From: Cyrtodaria siliqua
Lineage: Eukaryota > Mollusca > Bivalvia > Adapedonta > Hiatellidae
DNA length: 64,000 nucleotides
Direction of reading: 5' to 3'
NCBI GenBank assembly: GCA_037043455.1
Contig: JAWPHD010011244.1
Span: 1-64,000 of the forward strand
The notes below the pieces were generated by a model. It ran no database searches and was not told the DNA's origin. It was given only the letters and a program-made list of their open reading frames with translations. Made by a program: the position numbers and the translations under genes. Positions 42,421-53,904 of this stretch are shown here, piece by piece (the stretch's first letter is position 1; every line of letters begins with the position of its first letter).

Positions 42421-43091
42421 CGTGTCTTCAGCGCTCATATTGACAAGACAGTGTAAATAAAAGTACACGTCATTAAAGGGAAATCCCAAACAATAAAGTC
42501 CACATCCAGAGAAATTAGGAAACGATACATGTGTTATTGTAAAACTATACAGACATATTGTTTTAGTAAGCCACACGGAGATGGACGTTTGTGTGTATTT
42601 ATTTGTACATAAAATGAATGCTGGCATACTACTATTACAGAATACATACATATTATATATATATTATATACACATAGAAAGTACAATGATTGGCATGTAG
42701 AACCGGGTTATAGGATACAAGTATGCTACATCATAGGTATCATATTACCAAATATCTCCCTGTTTTCTTGAATGAAATACCAAAGCCTTATGTTTATTAA
42801 CAGCATTAGTTTAAGCATTTAAATTTCTTAAATTGGTCTGTTGCTTTATCAAAAAAAAAATTGTGGCATACTGTCAGTCTGGGCTATACCAGAACCCGAT
42901 GGCATGCTATTGTACCCTTTATTCATAGACGACAGCTCATGACGAATGTCGGTCAACAGGTATATGATTCGTTTTGGAATTCTACAAACAATTTAAATGC
43001 TTAACCTTATCAAGACTTACAATTATAAGGAAAGACTTAAAAACATTTTCAATCAGCATTAACATTTTGCGAGAGGACCACTTTTTCATCA
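42421..43091. other. Unannotated AT-rich DNA
   Basis: A TATA-rich tract at about 42648-42672. The 89-codon minus frame 42382-42651 is not supported. Confidence 0.5.
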
Positions 43092-43143
43092 TTGCAAAGA
43101 TCCTCAGGTGATCGATTCAGGGCCATCTTGGCCCTCTTGTTTT
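43092..43143 (-). mobile_element. 5' end of the 29.5-kb Helentron-like family, solo
   Basis: Minus strand reads AAAACAAGAGGGCCAAGATG, GCCCTGAATCG and ATCACCTGAG, equivalent to the start of the element at 29512 (AAGAAGGCCAAGATGGCCCT, CGCTCACCTGAG). No matching 3' end is visible to its left, so this is a terminal fragment or a truncated copy. Confidence 0.7.
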
Positions 43144-43724
43144 AGAGACTTAGGGAAATGTTATTCAAGAAAAGAGGGGGAAAACGTTTTGGCAAGGGGA
43201 ATGCTGTCGAATTTCAGCCCCAAGTTCTATAACATAAAATGTCAAAAACTATTTTCATCATCAAACTATCAAAATATTTTTCATCCAGCATGTTTCCCCT
43301 AATAAAAGCGCCCCCACTTTTTTTTTATAGAAACCATGCCTTCACAGAAAATTCAAAAATTCAAAACTTCTCCAAAATACAATACATTTTCGATCTTTTT
43401 TACTGGTCCTTTGGGACCAACGAGCCCAATATAGGTGACTTTGAAGTAGAATACCGCTTAATCCGGTGCTAGGGGGCGTGAGAGGTGTTGATTATTTGAT
43501 TACTGCTCATGAACAGACTCAATAAAACCGAGTCTGCTGCTTTATTCTCTTAATTGTGTTTGTTGCTCACAACACAATATTGAAACGCATTGTCAGCTTG
43601 GATAACAATAATTAAGTTCTCAGATTGCGATAATATAATGGCTAAAATTACGATAACATGACAATTTGCCAGATGTCCTACGGTAAACTCCAAAATAGTT
43701 CAGCTATCTGATCATTTGTTTTTA
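43144..43724. other. Spacer with one dispersed-repeat fragment
   Basis: A fragment of the 41.7-kb repeat at 43455-43545. The two 64-77-codon frames are not supported. Confidence 0.5.
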
Positions 43725-44460
43725 GTAGTCATTCTTATGCCGTGGTGCGGTGTCCGTCGTCCGTCTGTCTCTCTGTTCATAAACTTTTCTTTGCGACGAC
43801 TACTCCTCTGAAACTACTGGAAGGATTTTCATGAAACTCTACAGGAATGTTGCCCATGAAGTCTAGTTGATCCTAGCGTAAATTTACGATGATGTGAAAT
43901 CCAAGATGGACGCCAAAGCTAAAAATGGATTAAAAATAAAAACAAGTTTGTAGCGACTACTTCTTGAAAACTATAAGTGATATTGATATGGGACTTTTCT
44001 AAAATGACCAGCATGACATGATGTTGGTCCTTGTTGAAAATTGTTGGGATTCGACGTTAAACATGACTGCCAGCGGCCATCTTTGTTTACACATTGCTAT
44101 ATAGTAAAATCTTGTAGCGACTACACCTGCGAAACTACTCGACGGGTTTTCATGAAACTTCACAGGAATGTTGCTCGTGATTTCTAGTTGATCATAGCAC
44201 AAATTCAGGTCAGCCGGAAATTCAAGATGGCCGTCAAATCTAAAAATTGATTTTTAAAAAACAAGATTTTAGCACCTACTTCTTGAAAACTGTAAGTGAT
44301 ATTGACATGGGACTTTTTCTAACAAGATTAGCATGTTGGTCCTTGTTGAAAATTATTTTAATTCGACATTAAACATGGCTGCCAACAGCCATCGTTGTTT
44401 ACATAGAGTTATATAGTAACATTTTTTGTTAATATATTTGTAATTGCATGAAACAAGGAA
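43725..44460 (+). mobile_element. Helentron-like repeat with ~320-bp units
   Basis: GTCCGTCGTCCGTCTGTC at 43751-43768, then two units about 320 bp apart (from 43796 and 44116), each with GCGACTAC, GAAACTACTSG, TTTTCATGAAACT, CAGGAATGTTGC, TCTAGTTGATC and AAATYCAAGATGG. The second part of each (AACTRTAAGTGATATTGAYA, TTGGTCCTTGTTGAAAATT, ACATGRCTGCCA) shows the same order. Ends are not clear. Confidence 0.65.
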
Positions 44461-44642
44461 GTTGTCTTAATTTTAGGTGATATAAATGTCGGTATAAGAT
44501 GCACTGGAGAAAATGTCATGCTGACGCGACAGCAGTAGCACTTGTCAGTAGCAGCAGTGACTACAGTGCAACTGATAAGAGCCAAAGGGAAAACATAACG
44601 CCTGACCCTATTGATCAGAGAGACACTTTTCAGGCTAGTAAT

Positions 44643-45889
44643 ATAGGTATAAAATCGAACAAGAAAAGCAGCGTTCAAGGACGCCAGTCAACCACAAACA
44701 CACACAGAAACAAAGAACACAATTAAAGATGAATAAAAGGCCAAACATCACAAACACAAAATGGTTGACAACAGGGCTACCGCCTTGGAACGGTCAGTGG
44801 CAAAAAAGGCAGCTGAGGGTTTAAACCAGGTTCTAGGGTGCAGTAAGCCTCACACTTACCCTATTGTCAACACAATAAAACGGGACTGTGTAAATAAAGA
44901 AATCCCTGCCATGAACTATTTCCTAACCAACAAGGCAGCATTAACAGGCAATATAATTAAAACACAAAGATGCTCGTGTATATATAAATACAAAAAAAAC
45001 AATAGCATAGAAAGCCACAAGAAGGTATTCAGTGACTTGGCAGAAGCCAGAGCAACAAGAGAATAAATGATTGCGGGCACGAAAAGACAAGACTGCAGAA
45101 AACATCAAACGTCACCGTCCATTTGGGCTTTAGGTAAATGTCATCATGGGGTCCACAGCCTGTCCGGTCATCGCACATTTAAAGAGGAAAGCATAGACGC
45201 GAACTGTAAATGGGTCCACCACTAAGCATGCAGTGCGTTGCAAAATGATATAATCATAACCTCTTTTGATAAACCTTTTAACAAGTTTAACAAAGATAGT
45301 ATGAAATTGATCATGACCAAGGATCTTACGAAGTTTGTAAATCACGTCCGTCACCATAGAAGTCGGGTTGTGATAGTCCTTGTCGCAGACGAGTCCTTAA
45401 ATTACTTTTATATTTGGAAAGAAGATCAGGGTTACGATGATATCATTTTGCAAAGGATTTACGAAGTTTATGGTAACGGTAATCCTGATGGAGTAGCTTT
45501 TTAGTTATACAAATGTTACGAATATTAAAGTCCTCAACTCGAGTACAATCTCTAGAAAAACGAATAAGATGAGACACATAGACCCCATAAGAAGTTGCTA
45601 GGGGAACATCCACATCTAAATGGGGATAATTAACAATATCAAAATTAGAATCATATCTCTTGTCATATATTTTGCTAATTATTTCATCATTTTCAATGGA
45701 GAGATGTATATCAAGAAAAGAAGCGTTATTATCAGAAATATTAGCGTTGTTAAGTTGACGTGCTTTAGGGTATATATTATTAACCATAGTAGAAAATAAA
45801 GGATTGTCGATGTTTAATATGTCATCCAGATACCGAGAGGTGTCATTAAAGGCCTCAATAACATCTTCCTGGGTATCTGAATACCTCAT
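44643..45889 (-). mobile_element. Family P copy inserted in the transposase
   Basis: A minus-strand 1247-bp copy flanked by CTAGTAAT (44635-44642) and CTAGTGAT (45890-45897), an 8-bp target-site duplication with one mismatch; the transposase frame reads straight across when the insert is ignored. The RT part has RYLDDILNIDN intact (frame 45443-45889), FLDIHLSIENDEIISKIYDK, GVYVSHLIRFSRDC, then a gap of scrambled sequence (45358-45442), and the C-terminus FVKLVKRFIKRGYDYIILQR to PMMTFT (45130-45357). The 3' untranslated region with the conserved core (about 44790) lies at 44643-45120. Confidence 0.85.
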
Positions 45890-47207
45890 CTAGTGATTGC
45901 CCTGGGGATAGTAATTCATCATCTAGTGATGGGGATTCAGACATAGTATCTGACTTTGGATTAAAAGATGCAGTAGAATCTTCGGATACGGATAGTGATT
46001 CTGACTTCACCATCGAAGACGACCAGAAGAACCTTTGTGAAATTGCTTCCTGTTCCACTAAAAACAAATGCACAAGATCAGGTATTAATGAACTGCTTGA
46101 TATATTACGAAGTGAAGGTCACAGGCTTCCTAAAGATATTAGAACGCTACTACAAACTCCGAGAAATGTTCAGGCAGAAGATAACTATGGAGGGAAATAT
46201 TCCTACTTCGGTACAGAGAATGGTATTTTAAGACTATTTTCAGAGGATCCGACATTTATTGAAAAAAAACACGATCTCATTGATATACTGATAAATATTG
46301 ATGGTATACCATTATTTAAGTCAACTGGGACTCAATTCTGGCCTATTATATGTAGTTTCAGCAAATTTGATTCTTTCTTAGTAGCACTCTTTTATGGTGA
46401 TGCAAAACCAAATTCACTTCCTGCCTTCCTTGAGGACTTCATGGAGACACATTGTTGCGATTTAGTCTTTAAGCATTTAATTGCGATGCTCCTGCAAGAG
46501 CATTTTTAAAATGCACCAAAGAATATACAGACGACATTGCTTATGAGAGGTGTTCCATCAAAGGCTACTGGAAAAACAATCGTTTAATTTTACATGCAGT
46601 TGAAAACTTTCCAGAAAGGACCAATACTGCAGTTTTAGCAGGGAAATACGATAACCATCAAATTGGTGAATCTCCGCTCTCCAACATTGGAATTGATTGT
46701 GTTAAAAGGTTTTCTTTGGAATGTATGCATCTAAATTGTCTTGGTGTTGTAAAACGAATTCTTATGTTTTGCAGAAAAAGGTCCTAAGGAATGCAGGTTG
46801 TCGTACCGACAACTAAGTGAAATGTTAGACAATATTTTGTCTCTTTTGGGAAAATGGCCATCACAATTTGCTAGACAGCCAAGATCACTAACGGAATTGG
46901 AAAGATGGAAGGCAACATAGTTTAGGCATAGGCAATTTCTACTCTATACAGGCCCAGTTGTTCTGAAAAAAGTGGTGTCTAAAAAGGTGTATGATCATTT
47001 CCTTACTTTAACTTTTGCAATTTCCGTATTACTTGACTCCTGTGACCGAAGGAGAACAGTGTATGTAGGTCATGCAGAGCAATTTTTAGCTCTACTGGCC
47101 AAGGGCCAGCAGAGCTTATGGGATGGCGAGTTGTCCGTCTTCCGTCCGTCCGTCCGTTTGTCCGTTGTCCGTCGTCCGTCGTCCGTCCGTCGTTAACTTT
47201 TGTCTCG

Positions 47208-48300
47208 TTAAGACGATAGGGCCTTCATTTTTCATCCGATCTGTACCAAACTTCAACAGGTTGTTAATATCAATGAAAGCTCAAACAAGTTCGAAAACCA
47301 GCCAGATCGAACCAGTAACAGCGGAGTTATGGCCCTTGACTTAGTTAAAAATGCTATATGTTGCCTCGTTAAGACGATAGGGCCTTCATTTTTCATCCGA
47401 ACTTTACCAACCTTTACCAGATGGTTAATATTAATGAAAGCTCGGACAAGTTCACAAACCAGCCAGATCGGACCAATAACAGCGTAGTTATGGCCCTTGG
47501 TTTAGTTAAAAATGCTATATTTTGCCATATTAAGACGACAGGGCCTTCATTTTTCATCCGATCTTTATCAAACTGTACCAGATTGTTACTATCAATGAAA
47601 GCTTGGACAAGCTTGAAAACGAGCCAGTTCGGACAAGCAACAGCAGAGTTATAGCCCTTGATTTAGTTAAAAATTCTATATTTTGCCTCGTTAAGACGAT
47701 AGGGCCTTCATTTTTCATCCGATCTTTACCATCTTGTTAATATCAATGAAAGCTCGGAAAAGTTTAAAAACCAGCCAGATCGGACTAGTAACAGCGGAGT
47801 TATGGCCCTTGATTTAGTTAAAAAGGCTATATTTTGCCTCGTTAAGACGATAGGGTCTTTATTTTTCATCCGATCTTTACCAAACATTACCAGATTGATA
47901 ATATCAATGAACGTTTGGACAAGTTCGAAAACCAGCCAGATTGGACCAGAACAGTGGAGTTATGGCCCTTAATTTAGTTGAAAAAGGGTATATTACGATA
48001 GGGCCTTCATTTTTCGTCCGATCTTTACCGAACTTTACCAGATTGTTAATATTAATGAAAGCTCGGACAAGTTCGAAAACCAACCAGATCGGACCAGTAA
48101 CAGCGGAGTTATGGCCCTTGATTTAGTTAAATATGCTATATTTTGCCTCGTTAATACTACGATAGGGCCTTCATTTTTCATCCGATCTTTACCAAACTTT
48201 ACCAGATTGTTAATATTAATGAAAGTTCCAACAAGTTTCAAAACCAGCCAGATTGGACCATTTACACCGGAGTTATGGCCCTTGATTTTCTGAAATAAGC
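47208..48300 (+). repeat. Tandem array of ~160-bp units, first satellite of element B
   Basis: Seven or so units of about 155-170 bp each with GATAGGGCCTTCATTTTTCA, TCCGATCTTTACCAAACTT, ATCAATGAAAGCTCGGACAA, AGTTATGGCCCTTGATTTAG and TATATTTTGCCTCGTTAAG. The plus-strand and minus-strand frames in it are non-coding. Confidence 0.85.
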
Positions 48301-49225
48301 TATATTTTGGCCTTATTAAGAAGAAAGGGTCTTCCTTTGGCCAGATTTCAGTGAAACTTTTCAAGGATGATCAGTACCAAGCCTAGTTGTACATATCGTC
48401 ACCGTGTTCCGGTTGAATGATTTTGGTGGAGGCCCTTTAAAGGTTTTAATACACAAACTTTGTCTGGACCAGTTCTCCTGAACCCCAGGCTGGATTTTAA
48501 CGAAACTTGACAAGGATGATCAGTATCAGGTCTAGTTGTGCAAATCATTGCCATGCCATGTTTCGGTTGAATGATTTTTGACAGAGTCATGGCCCTTTAA
48601 AGGTTTTAATACACAAACTTTGTCTGGACTAGTTCTCCTGAACGACTCCTCACATTTCAACGAAACTTTACAGGGATGATCAGCAGCGAGCATAGTTGTG
48701 CATATTATCGTGGCATTCCGGTTAACAGATTTTTGTTGGAGTTATGGCCCTTTAAAGTTTTTTGATACACAAACATTTTCCGGGCTAGTTCTCCTGAACC
48801 ACTGACTGGATTTTAATGAAACTTGACAAGGATGATCAGTATCAAGCCTAGTTGTGCATATCATCGCCAAATTCGTGTTGAATTTTTTTTGGCAGAGTTA
48901 TGGCCTTTTAAAGGTTTTAATACCCAAAACGATGTCCAGATTAGTCTCTTCTGAACTCCTTGCTGGATTTCAACGTATCTTGACGGGGATGATTAGTACC
49001 AAGCCTAGTTGCACCTGTCGTTGCTGTGTTGTAGTTGAATGGATTTTGGCAGAGTTATGACCCCTTAAAGGTTTTTTGTACAGACTAGTTCTCCTGAACC
49101 TCTGGCTGGATTTCAACGAAACTTGTAAGGGACAATCAGTACCAAGCCTAGTTGGGTATATCATCACCATGTTATGGTTAAACAATATTTGAAAGAGTTA
49201 TGGCCCCTTATACATAAACTTTATC
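48301..49225 (+). repeat. Tandem array of ~165-bp units, second satellite of element B
   Basis: A different unit, about six copies: CTAGTTCTCCTGAACC, TGGATTTCAACGAAACTTG, AAGGATGATCAGTACCAAGC, CTAGTTGTGCATATCATCGC and GAGTTATGGCCCTTTAAAGG. Both satellites share only GAGTTATGGCCC and AAACTT. Two unrelated arrays in one element suggest sequential capture or growth. Confidence 0.85.
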
Positions 49226-49560
49226 TAGAGCCAGTAGAGCGTCCACAGGCCCACTTGGGCCTCTTGTTTAACTACTTTGTAGACTCGAGCATAGTATGTA
49301 TAGTGAGCTATTCACAGTGTACAATGTGCATAACCAGAAACATTTAGCAGATGATGTTTGCCATTGCCAGTGTTCTTTGCAAGAAATTTCCACTTTTTCG
49401 TTTGAAAATCATTTGCAGACCATAAAGCATATAGTTTGAAATGCAAATAACCCATTTGCACAGGTTGTCAAAAGACTTGCGGAAGCAGTGTATTCTGGGG
49501 TTAACAGTAAAGTAGTGAAGTCTGTTATAAACCACCTATCGAGAAAAAGGCGGAAGTTGT

Positions 49561-50101
49561 TTTCTCTTGCTGAATGCTATATTTGTCTTTGTAAAAGAGA
49601 AGAGAGATGATGGAAAATATATGTGTAATGTTTTACGGCAAAACCAAACAGAAAACTTCTTCACAGAGCCATGCGAATATATTTCAACCGCATGTCCAGA
49701 AGATTGATTGAACAGGATGAAATACTCCGTAAAGTTGTTTGTCTGCCACATTCGAGGGGATATGTCCTGCTTCCTTTGATGCATGATGTATAGGAAAGGA
49801 GATTTAAAGTTCCACTGACACCCTTTAAAATGCATATTGTTATATATTTTTATATATAAATCAATGAAGTGAATTGAATGGTAAAAAAACTAAACTAAAA
49901 AAAAACTTTGAAAAAGAAATACTTGTAAAAACAACAGGTATATTTCCCTTCAAGAGGGAGTTACCTCCCCTTCATGTTAATTTTGCCCTAGAGATGGCGC
50001 TCCACGCTGATGACGTAGATTATGCCATGAGGACATTTCCCTGTTGAGGTACAGATACGATTTATCATTTTATCATATAACTATTCTGACACAAATAACA
50101 T
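49561..50101. other. Spacer; possible 5' region of the 50.1-kb pseudogene
   Basis: No supported gene. The 99-codon minus frame 49536-49835 overlaps the transposase end and is not recognisable. Near 49990-50050 GAGATGGCGCTCCACGCTGA may belong to the 5' untranslated part of the next feature. Confidence 0.45.
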
Positions 50102-51034
50102 GGAGCAAGAATTACTGGACAATGTGATCGAGAATGAGTTCGTTGTACAGCCGTACATGTATGAGCCACGGCCTGTTGCAAATCAGCAAGCTTATCAGTC
50201 TGAATCTAAAAGTGATGACCGACTTCGACGCTTTGCCTAATTGCAGAGCGAATCGGACCTACCGACTGGTAATTATATTTTGTAATCGCGTATGATAATT
50301 ACGTATTGTTTGCTAATCCATTTAAGTATGGCAGGGACGTGAGTAAGTCGAATTACGTTGTCTGTTCTGTAAAATGAAACCGTTCGATGACTGTCTTGAA
50401 ACGCGACGATGCATCGTACATTTCGTTCTTGTTCATTGCCGGCATATTGTCAAGGTTTATATGTGTTTCTATACAGTAGCATTAGTTTAAGTAACTGGTA
50501 GGCCTAACATGTATGAAAAAGAGTCGAATCGCAATCTCTAGATTTTATGTCTGCTGTGACAATTGATTGTTCCCCACCCACTAAAGTCACGAAGCATCGC
50601 CCTTTTTGTTATTGTTTATTAAGTATGTGTCACTGTGTTGTGTTTTTTTGGGCATATAGTACCTTCATGTTTTTAGATAAAGTGACCTAGTATGACTAAA
50701 TGAATTCTGGTCACCGTAATCAAATGTCTGCAAATATATTTCTTTTATTATAAAGTGCCCGTCTTAAACATTTTCATTTTGAAAAACAGTACTTATTTAA
50801 AATATGATTTTGCTTGGTCTACAAAGATTAGTGTTTCTTTCAATTACAGATGTGGCTGTACCCACGGCAGTGCCATGAAAACACAAAATGACGTTCTGAA
50901 ATGTTGCAGAGATTATGAGGAATTAGCTTAAAGTGGCAGTCTGCATCGCAGAAACTCGCGTGTTCGAAGGAAACTGCCTCACACCTGAGGTTCTTGAAGT
51001 GGCGGGAATTGCAAAATGTTGTTGAAATTTTGAA
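50102..51034 (+). pseudogene. P2X7 C-terminal-like zinc domain gene, broken
   Basis: Exon 1 (50102-50268) starts MEQELLDNVIENEFVVQPYM then YEPRPV, and, after a frameshift, LIAERIGPTDW up to the donor CCGACTG|GTAATT. Exon 2 begins after an acceptor TTTCAATTACAG (ends 50868) with CGCTHGSAMKTQNDVLKCC, and after another frameshift VCIAETRVFEGNCLTPEVLE (50938-51005). PYMxEP, RIGxTDWCxC, KCC and the later CI...CL..xVL order match the P2X7-receptor C-terminal-like domain proteins that are highly multi-copy in cnidarians and molluscs. Missing here are the W/R-rich C-terminal part and an intact frame. Stops at about 50232 and at the splice join make it a pseudogene. Whether it derives from a host gene or a mobile family is open. 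Confidence 0.6.
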
Positions 51035-52139
51035 ATGATACTATAAGTATATTTGAATATATTCTTACTTGAGAATTAAAGCCTTATATTTTACTGTGCT
51101 GTATTTTCATTGTTTAGTTTTCTCCAATATATTGTATTTATAAGGCCAGCAGTATTTTAGGATCAACGGATGATGGAACAAAATGTTGTTTCCAAATTAT
51201 AATGATTGCGTTGTAAAAAGCTCGAATGCGCACCAAAAGTAACTGTCGTAAAAAATAAAATCAACTCCGTATTCAACATATTGTTTTAGATCTCAGCTAT
51301 AGTCTCTTTTTTAATAGGGCTCTATCTTAGATATAGTATGTTCTAAACTAAACTGAAACGCTCAATGATTTTTGACAAACAGTTCATTAATTACAAACTA
51401 TACAAGTTTATTATGTCGGACATCGTATTGACAGGTTTACACAGTGTATGTGACGTCACTGAGCTTTAGCCCAGATATCCCTATTCTATTTATGTAATCG
51501 TGTAATCAACATCAAAACACTCGTAAGAATGTTACACGCATCATAGACCTACACAGGACAAGCATCGGAAGTACATCCTGTGATGTGTTTTATGACTCTC
51601 AACTGCAGTCATGCGGTACCTTTGATGGGCCCACTTGGTGGGATAATCAGTGGTTTATGACCTTGTTATGCAATAGCTGCTGACAGTTTGCCAGGTGTTT
51701 GTTTATTGTGAATAACCATGTTCGTTTCATTGCACTTTCGCAATTTAAAAGTTACTTTTTGTGTTGGATAATTATACATGTCACAGCAGATCTATTAGGA
51801 AACTACTGTACTGCAATATCTCAACCAACAATAATAATTAATATAATAAATAATACATGTTCTAAACATAAGTGAATCTGAAAGTGGAAATGTTCATTTA
51901 TAATTTTCATAATGGTTTAAATAGTTTTTTGTAAAAGTGTAAATTTCATCGGTCACATATGTGATCCATAAGCGAGTCAACTCAAAAGCACCGAAGTTAA
52001 AACACAAACAAATAATAACGGCATGGGATATTTATCATGTTTCAATTTCCATTTATGGATGAAATGCCCACTGATAAGCATATTGTCTTCCTGAAGTTTT
52101 CTACAGATACGTTTCGAGATTTGATAAATAGTCGCCGAA
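51035..52139. other. Unannotated AT-rich DNA
   Basis: No open frame above 60 codons and no recognisable repeat. A TGACGTCA (CRE-like) octamer lies at 51451-51458, uninterpretable on its own. Confidence 0.5.
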
Positions 52140-52189
52140 AAGAAATATAAAAAGATCGGACAGGGAAAGTAGCATTCAAGGAGGACAAA
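52140..52189 (-). mobile_element. 50-bp family P insertion with 10-bp target-site duplication
   Basis: The insert (minus strand: TTTGTCCTCCTTGAATGCTA, CTTTCCCTGTCCGATC, TTTTTATATTTCTT) is exactly the last part of family P. It is bounded by AGTCGCCGAA at 52130-52139 and again at 52190-52199. This is direct evidence for an independent retrotransposition event of only about 50 bp. Confidence 0.9.
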
Positions 52190-52199
52190 AGTCGCCGAA

Positions 52200-53010
52200 G
52201 TCGGAGCTAAAAATAAACCAAACTGACATACTTTTACTTTCGTTCAGGGTTCTTATATATAATCACTTTGAACCCTTTGCTCTCGTGGTATTGCATCCAA
52301 ACGCAACACAGTGAACCATTTTCCAATAGTTATCTAATATAATAATACAAAATAAGTTGTCACATAAAAATAATAAATATATGATGTCTTCCCGAAATTA
52401 CCATGCATGAGTACAACAGATGACAACCAGGCCATAAGGTCAATGGCAGAATTTACGTCATCTCGCAAAGTGCGCGCGGAAACTACCGAATTGTTCCGGA
52501 CTTTCACGAAGACAAATTTATTTATTAAAATCATCTTTTTCTCCTCTAACTAATACTTTTTGTGGTTGGCAGCTATTCCTAAGTTGTTTTTTCAGTATAT
52601 CGTATATTTATATAAATTTGGGTATATTAACTTGGCTGGAGATCTTTAAGGTAAATATTCATTTGTTTATTCGAAATAAATGGTGCATGTAAATTTTAGC
52701 AAGTTTAGGCACGAATTCTCTATCTTACATAGTCTATTAGAATATTCAATGCTTATTGATTATTGAGGTAGTTTTAAAATTACTATCAAGACATCTGAAG
52801 TCACGTCCTTTATTCATTAGGACGTCATTTTACGTCGGAAAAGAACAATTACGTTATTGTAAAGCAACATTACGTTCAAGCAATTTGAAATTGTTAAAAG
52901 CAGGATAAAGATGTATATTTTTTCGTTTGGTCTTGAGAGAAGGGCATACAATGTAACTTGTGAGAATGTGTATTATGTTCTAACTGTCAATCTTTCGTAG
53001 ATAAGACGTT
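52200..53010. other. AT-rich spacer
   Basis: A 66-codon minus frame at 52334-52534 lacks any motif. Nothing else supported. Confidence 0.5.
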
Positions 53011-53062
53011 GACAGTCGTCCTTGAATGCTGCTTTCCCTGTCCGATATTTGTATATTTCTTG
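53011..53062 (+). mobile_element. 52-bp family P 3' tail, solo
   Basis: GTTGACAGTCGTCCTTGAAT, GCTGCTTTCCCTGTCCGAT, then ATTTGTATATTTCTT: the last 50-odd bases of family P on the plus strand with two substitutions, ending at the same base as the other insertions. The target-site duplication is not clear. Confidence 0.8.
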
Positions 53063-53607
53063 TTACATTTTTAATTTACCATGTGTAATGGAGCATAATA
53101 AGTATCTGAATCCATTAAAATGAAGCAGCTTTAACATGTTGAGAAATATAAAAAATTAAAAAAAAAAATTAGGACTAGTCATTTTTGACAGGGTCAAAAG
53201 TCTGGGGCTAGCGACTAAAAATATATATATTTGTTCAGCCTTGCTGCCCACCAGATATTGATCTGGGATATAAAGACCGGCTGGAAATATTATATTTCAT
53301 AATATTTTCTTGCTTGTTTTAACTTAATATTGTTCTTTTGGTATTTTCTCCAATTAGTTATAAATGATTCATGCGTACAGAACTACAGTGTCCCAAACAT
53401 ATATATAAAATCTTGATAGAGTATATATAGAGGATTATAGGTTTTCAAAGGAGACTTGAAACGTAAAAATATACGTGAACAAAAAGTTGCTACTATTTAC
53501 TTTGACGGTGTATTCTGATGTTTTGTTCGGATGTTTCGTTTATATGTCAGCTATAAAACAAATTGGTCAGCAGCAAATAGTTAAAAAGTTATATTATTTT
53601 TTTCAAG

Positions 53608-53772
53608 TATGTGGGTCTGTGCTGTTTGGAGAGAGGGAGATCATGAGGAGGAAGTTGTTGTGCCATTAAATTGGATAATAGACGATATTTTGTTTTGGTC
53701 TCCTGGCGTGTTTGCTGATAAGGCACCATCTGAGAAAAGGAGGACTTTCCGTCTCGTTAAAATTGAGATCAG
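53608..53772 (+). other. Possible internal exon (acidic domain)
   Basis: After a pyrimidine-rich acceptor TTTTTTTCAAG, 165 bp are open as MWVCAVWREGDHEEEVVVPL, NWIIDDILFWSPGVFADKAP and SEKRRTFRLVKIEIR, ending at a donor-like ATCAG|GTACAG. Length and phase fit a symmetric internal exon. The VVVPLNWI block resembles an N-terminal region that I remember from molluscan and insect proteins carrying DUF4806 or BEN domains, but I cannot place it with certainty and no partner exon is visible. Confidence 0.4.
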
Positions 53773-53904
53773 GTACAGTACATCATACTACATTTTATAA
53801 TTTCATAATATATTATATGTAATTGTATGTCCTCAAAACTCGAGATGACACGTGAAAATATACAAACATGATAAAGAAATGCAATACAGTATAGTTTATT
53901 TTTG

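Larger units (their letters stand above)
47088..49268 (+). mobile_element. 2.2-kb Helentron-like satellite-bearing element B
   Basis: Same ends as element A (10463-13409): AGCTCTACTGGCCAAGGGCC at the left, subterminal repeats GCTCTACTGGC (47089-47099) and GCCAGTAGAGC (49230-49240), hairpin AGGCCC-ACTT-GGGCCT (49247-49262), and the end CTTGTT. It sits between T and T of the transposase frame (EQF / NYFVD), with no target-site duplication, as expected for Helentrons. The left end has the GTCCGTCC tract (47130-47195). The interior differs completely from element A, so the ends have been combined with different satellites. Confidence 0.8.
44499..49560 (+). pseudogene. Tnp2/CACTA-like transposase, decayed and twice interrupted
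   Basis: Four blocks of one transposase. An N-terminal serine/acid-rich part: SSSSDYSATDKSQ (44499-44642) continuing at 45890 as SSDCPGDSNSSSSDGDSD; then ELLDILRSEGHRLPKDIRTL and LLQTPRN, LINIDGIPLFKSTGTQFWPI (46283-46346; Asp in the IDG motif), FYGDAKPNSLPAFLEDFM; after a frameshift DAPARAFLKCTKEY (46485-46525) and FSLECMHLNCLGVVKR; GKWPSQFARQPRSLTELERW with a stop before FRHRQFLLYTGPVVLK (46920-46968). After the 47088-49268 element it resumes as NYFVD and FTVYNVHNQKHLADDVCHCQ then FSFENHLQTIKHIV (49269-49460) to VVKRLAEAV. The sequence order matches Tnp2-type (CACTA/EnSpm-like) transposases. Multiple stops. Confidence 0.75.
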
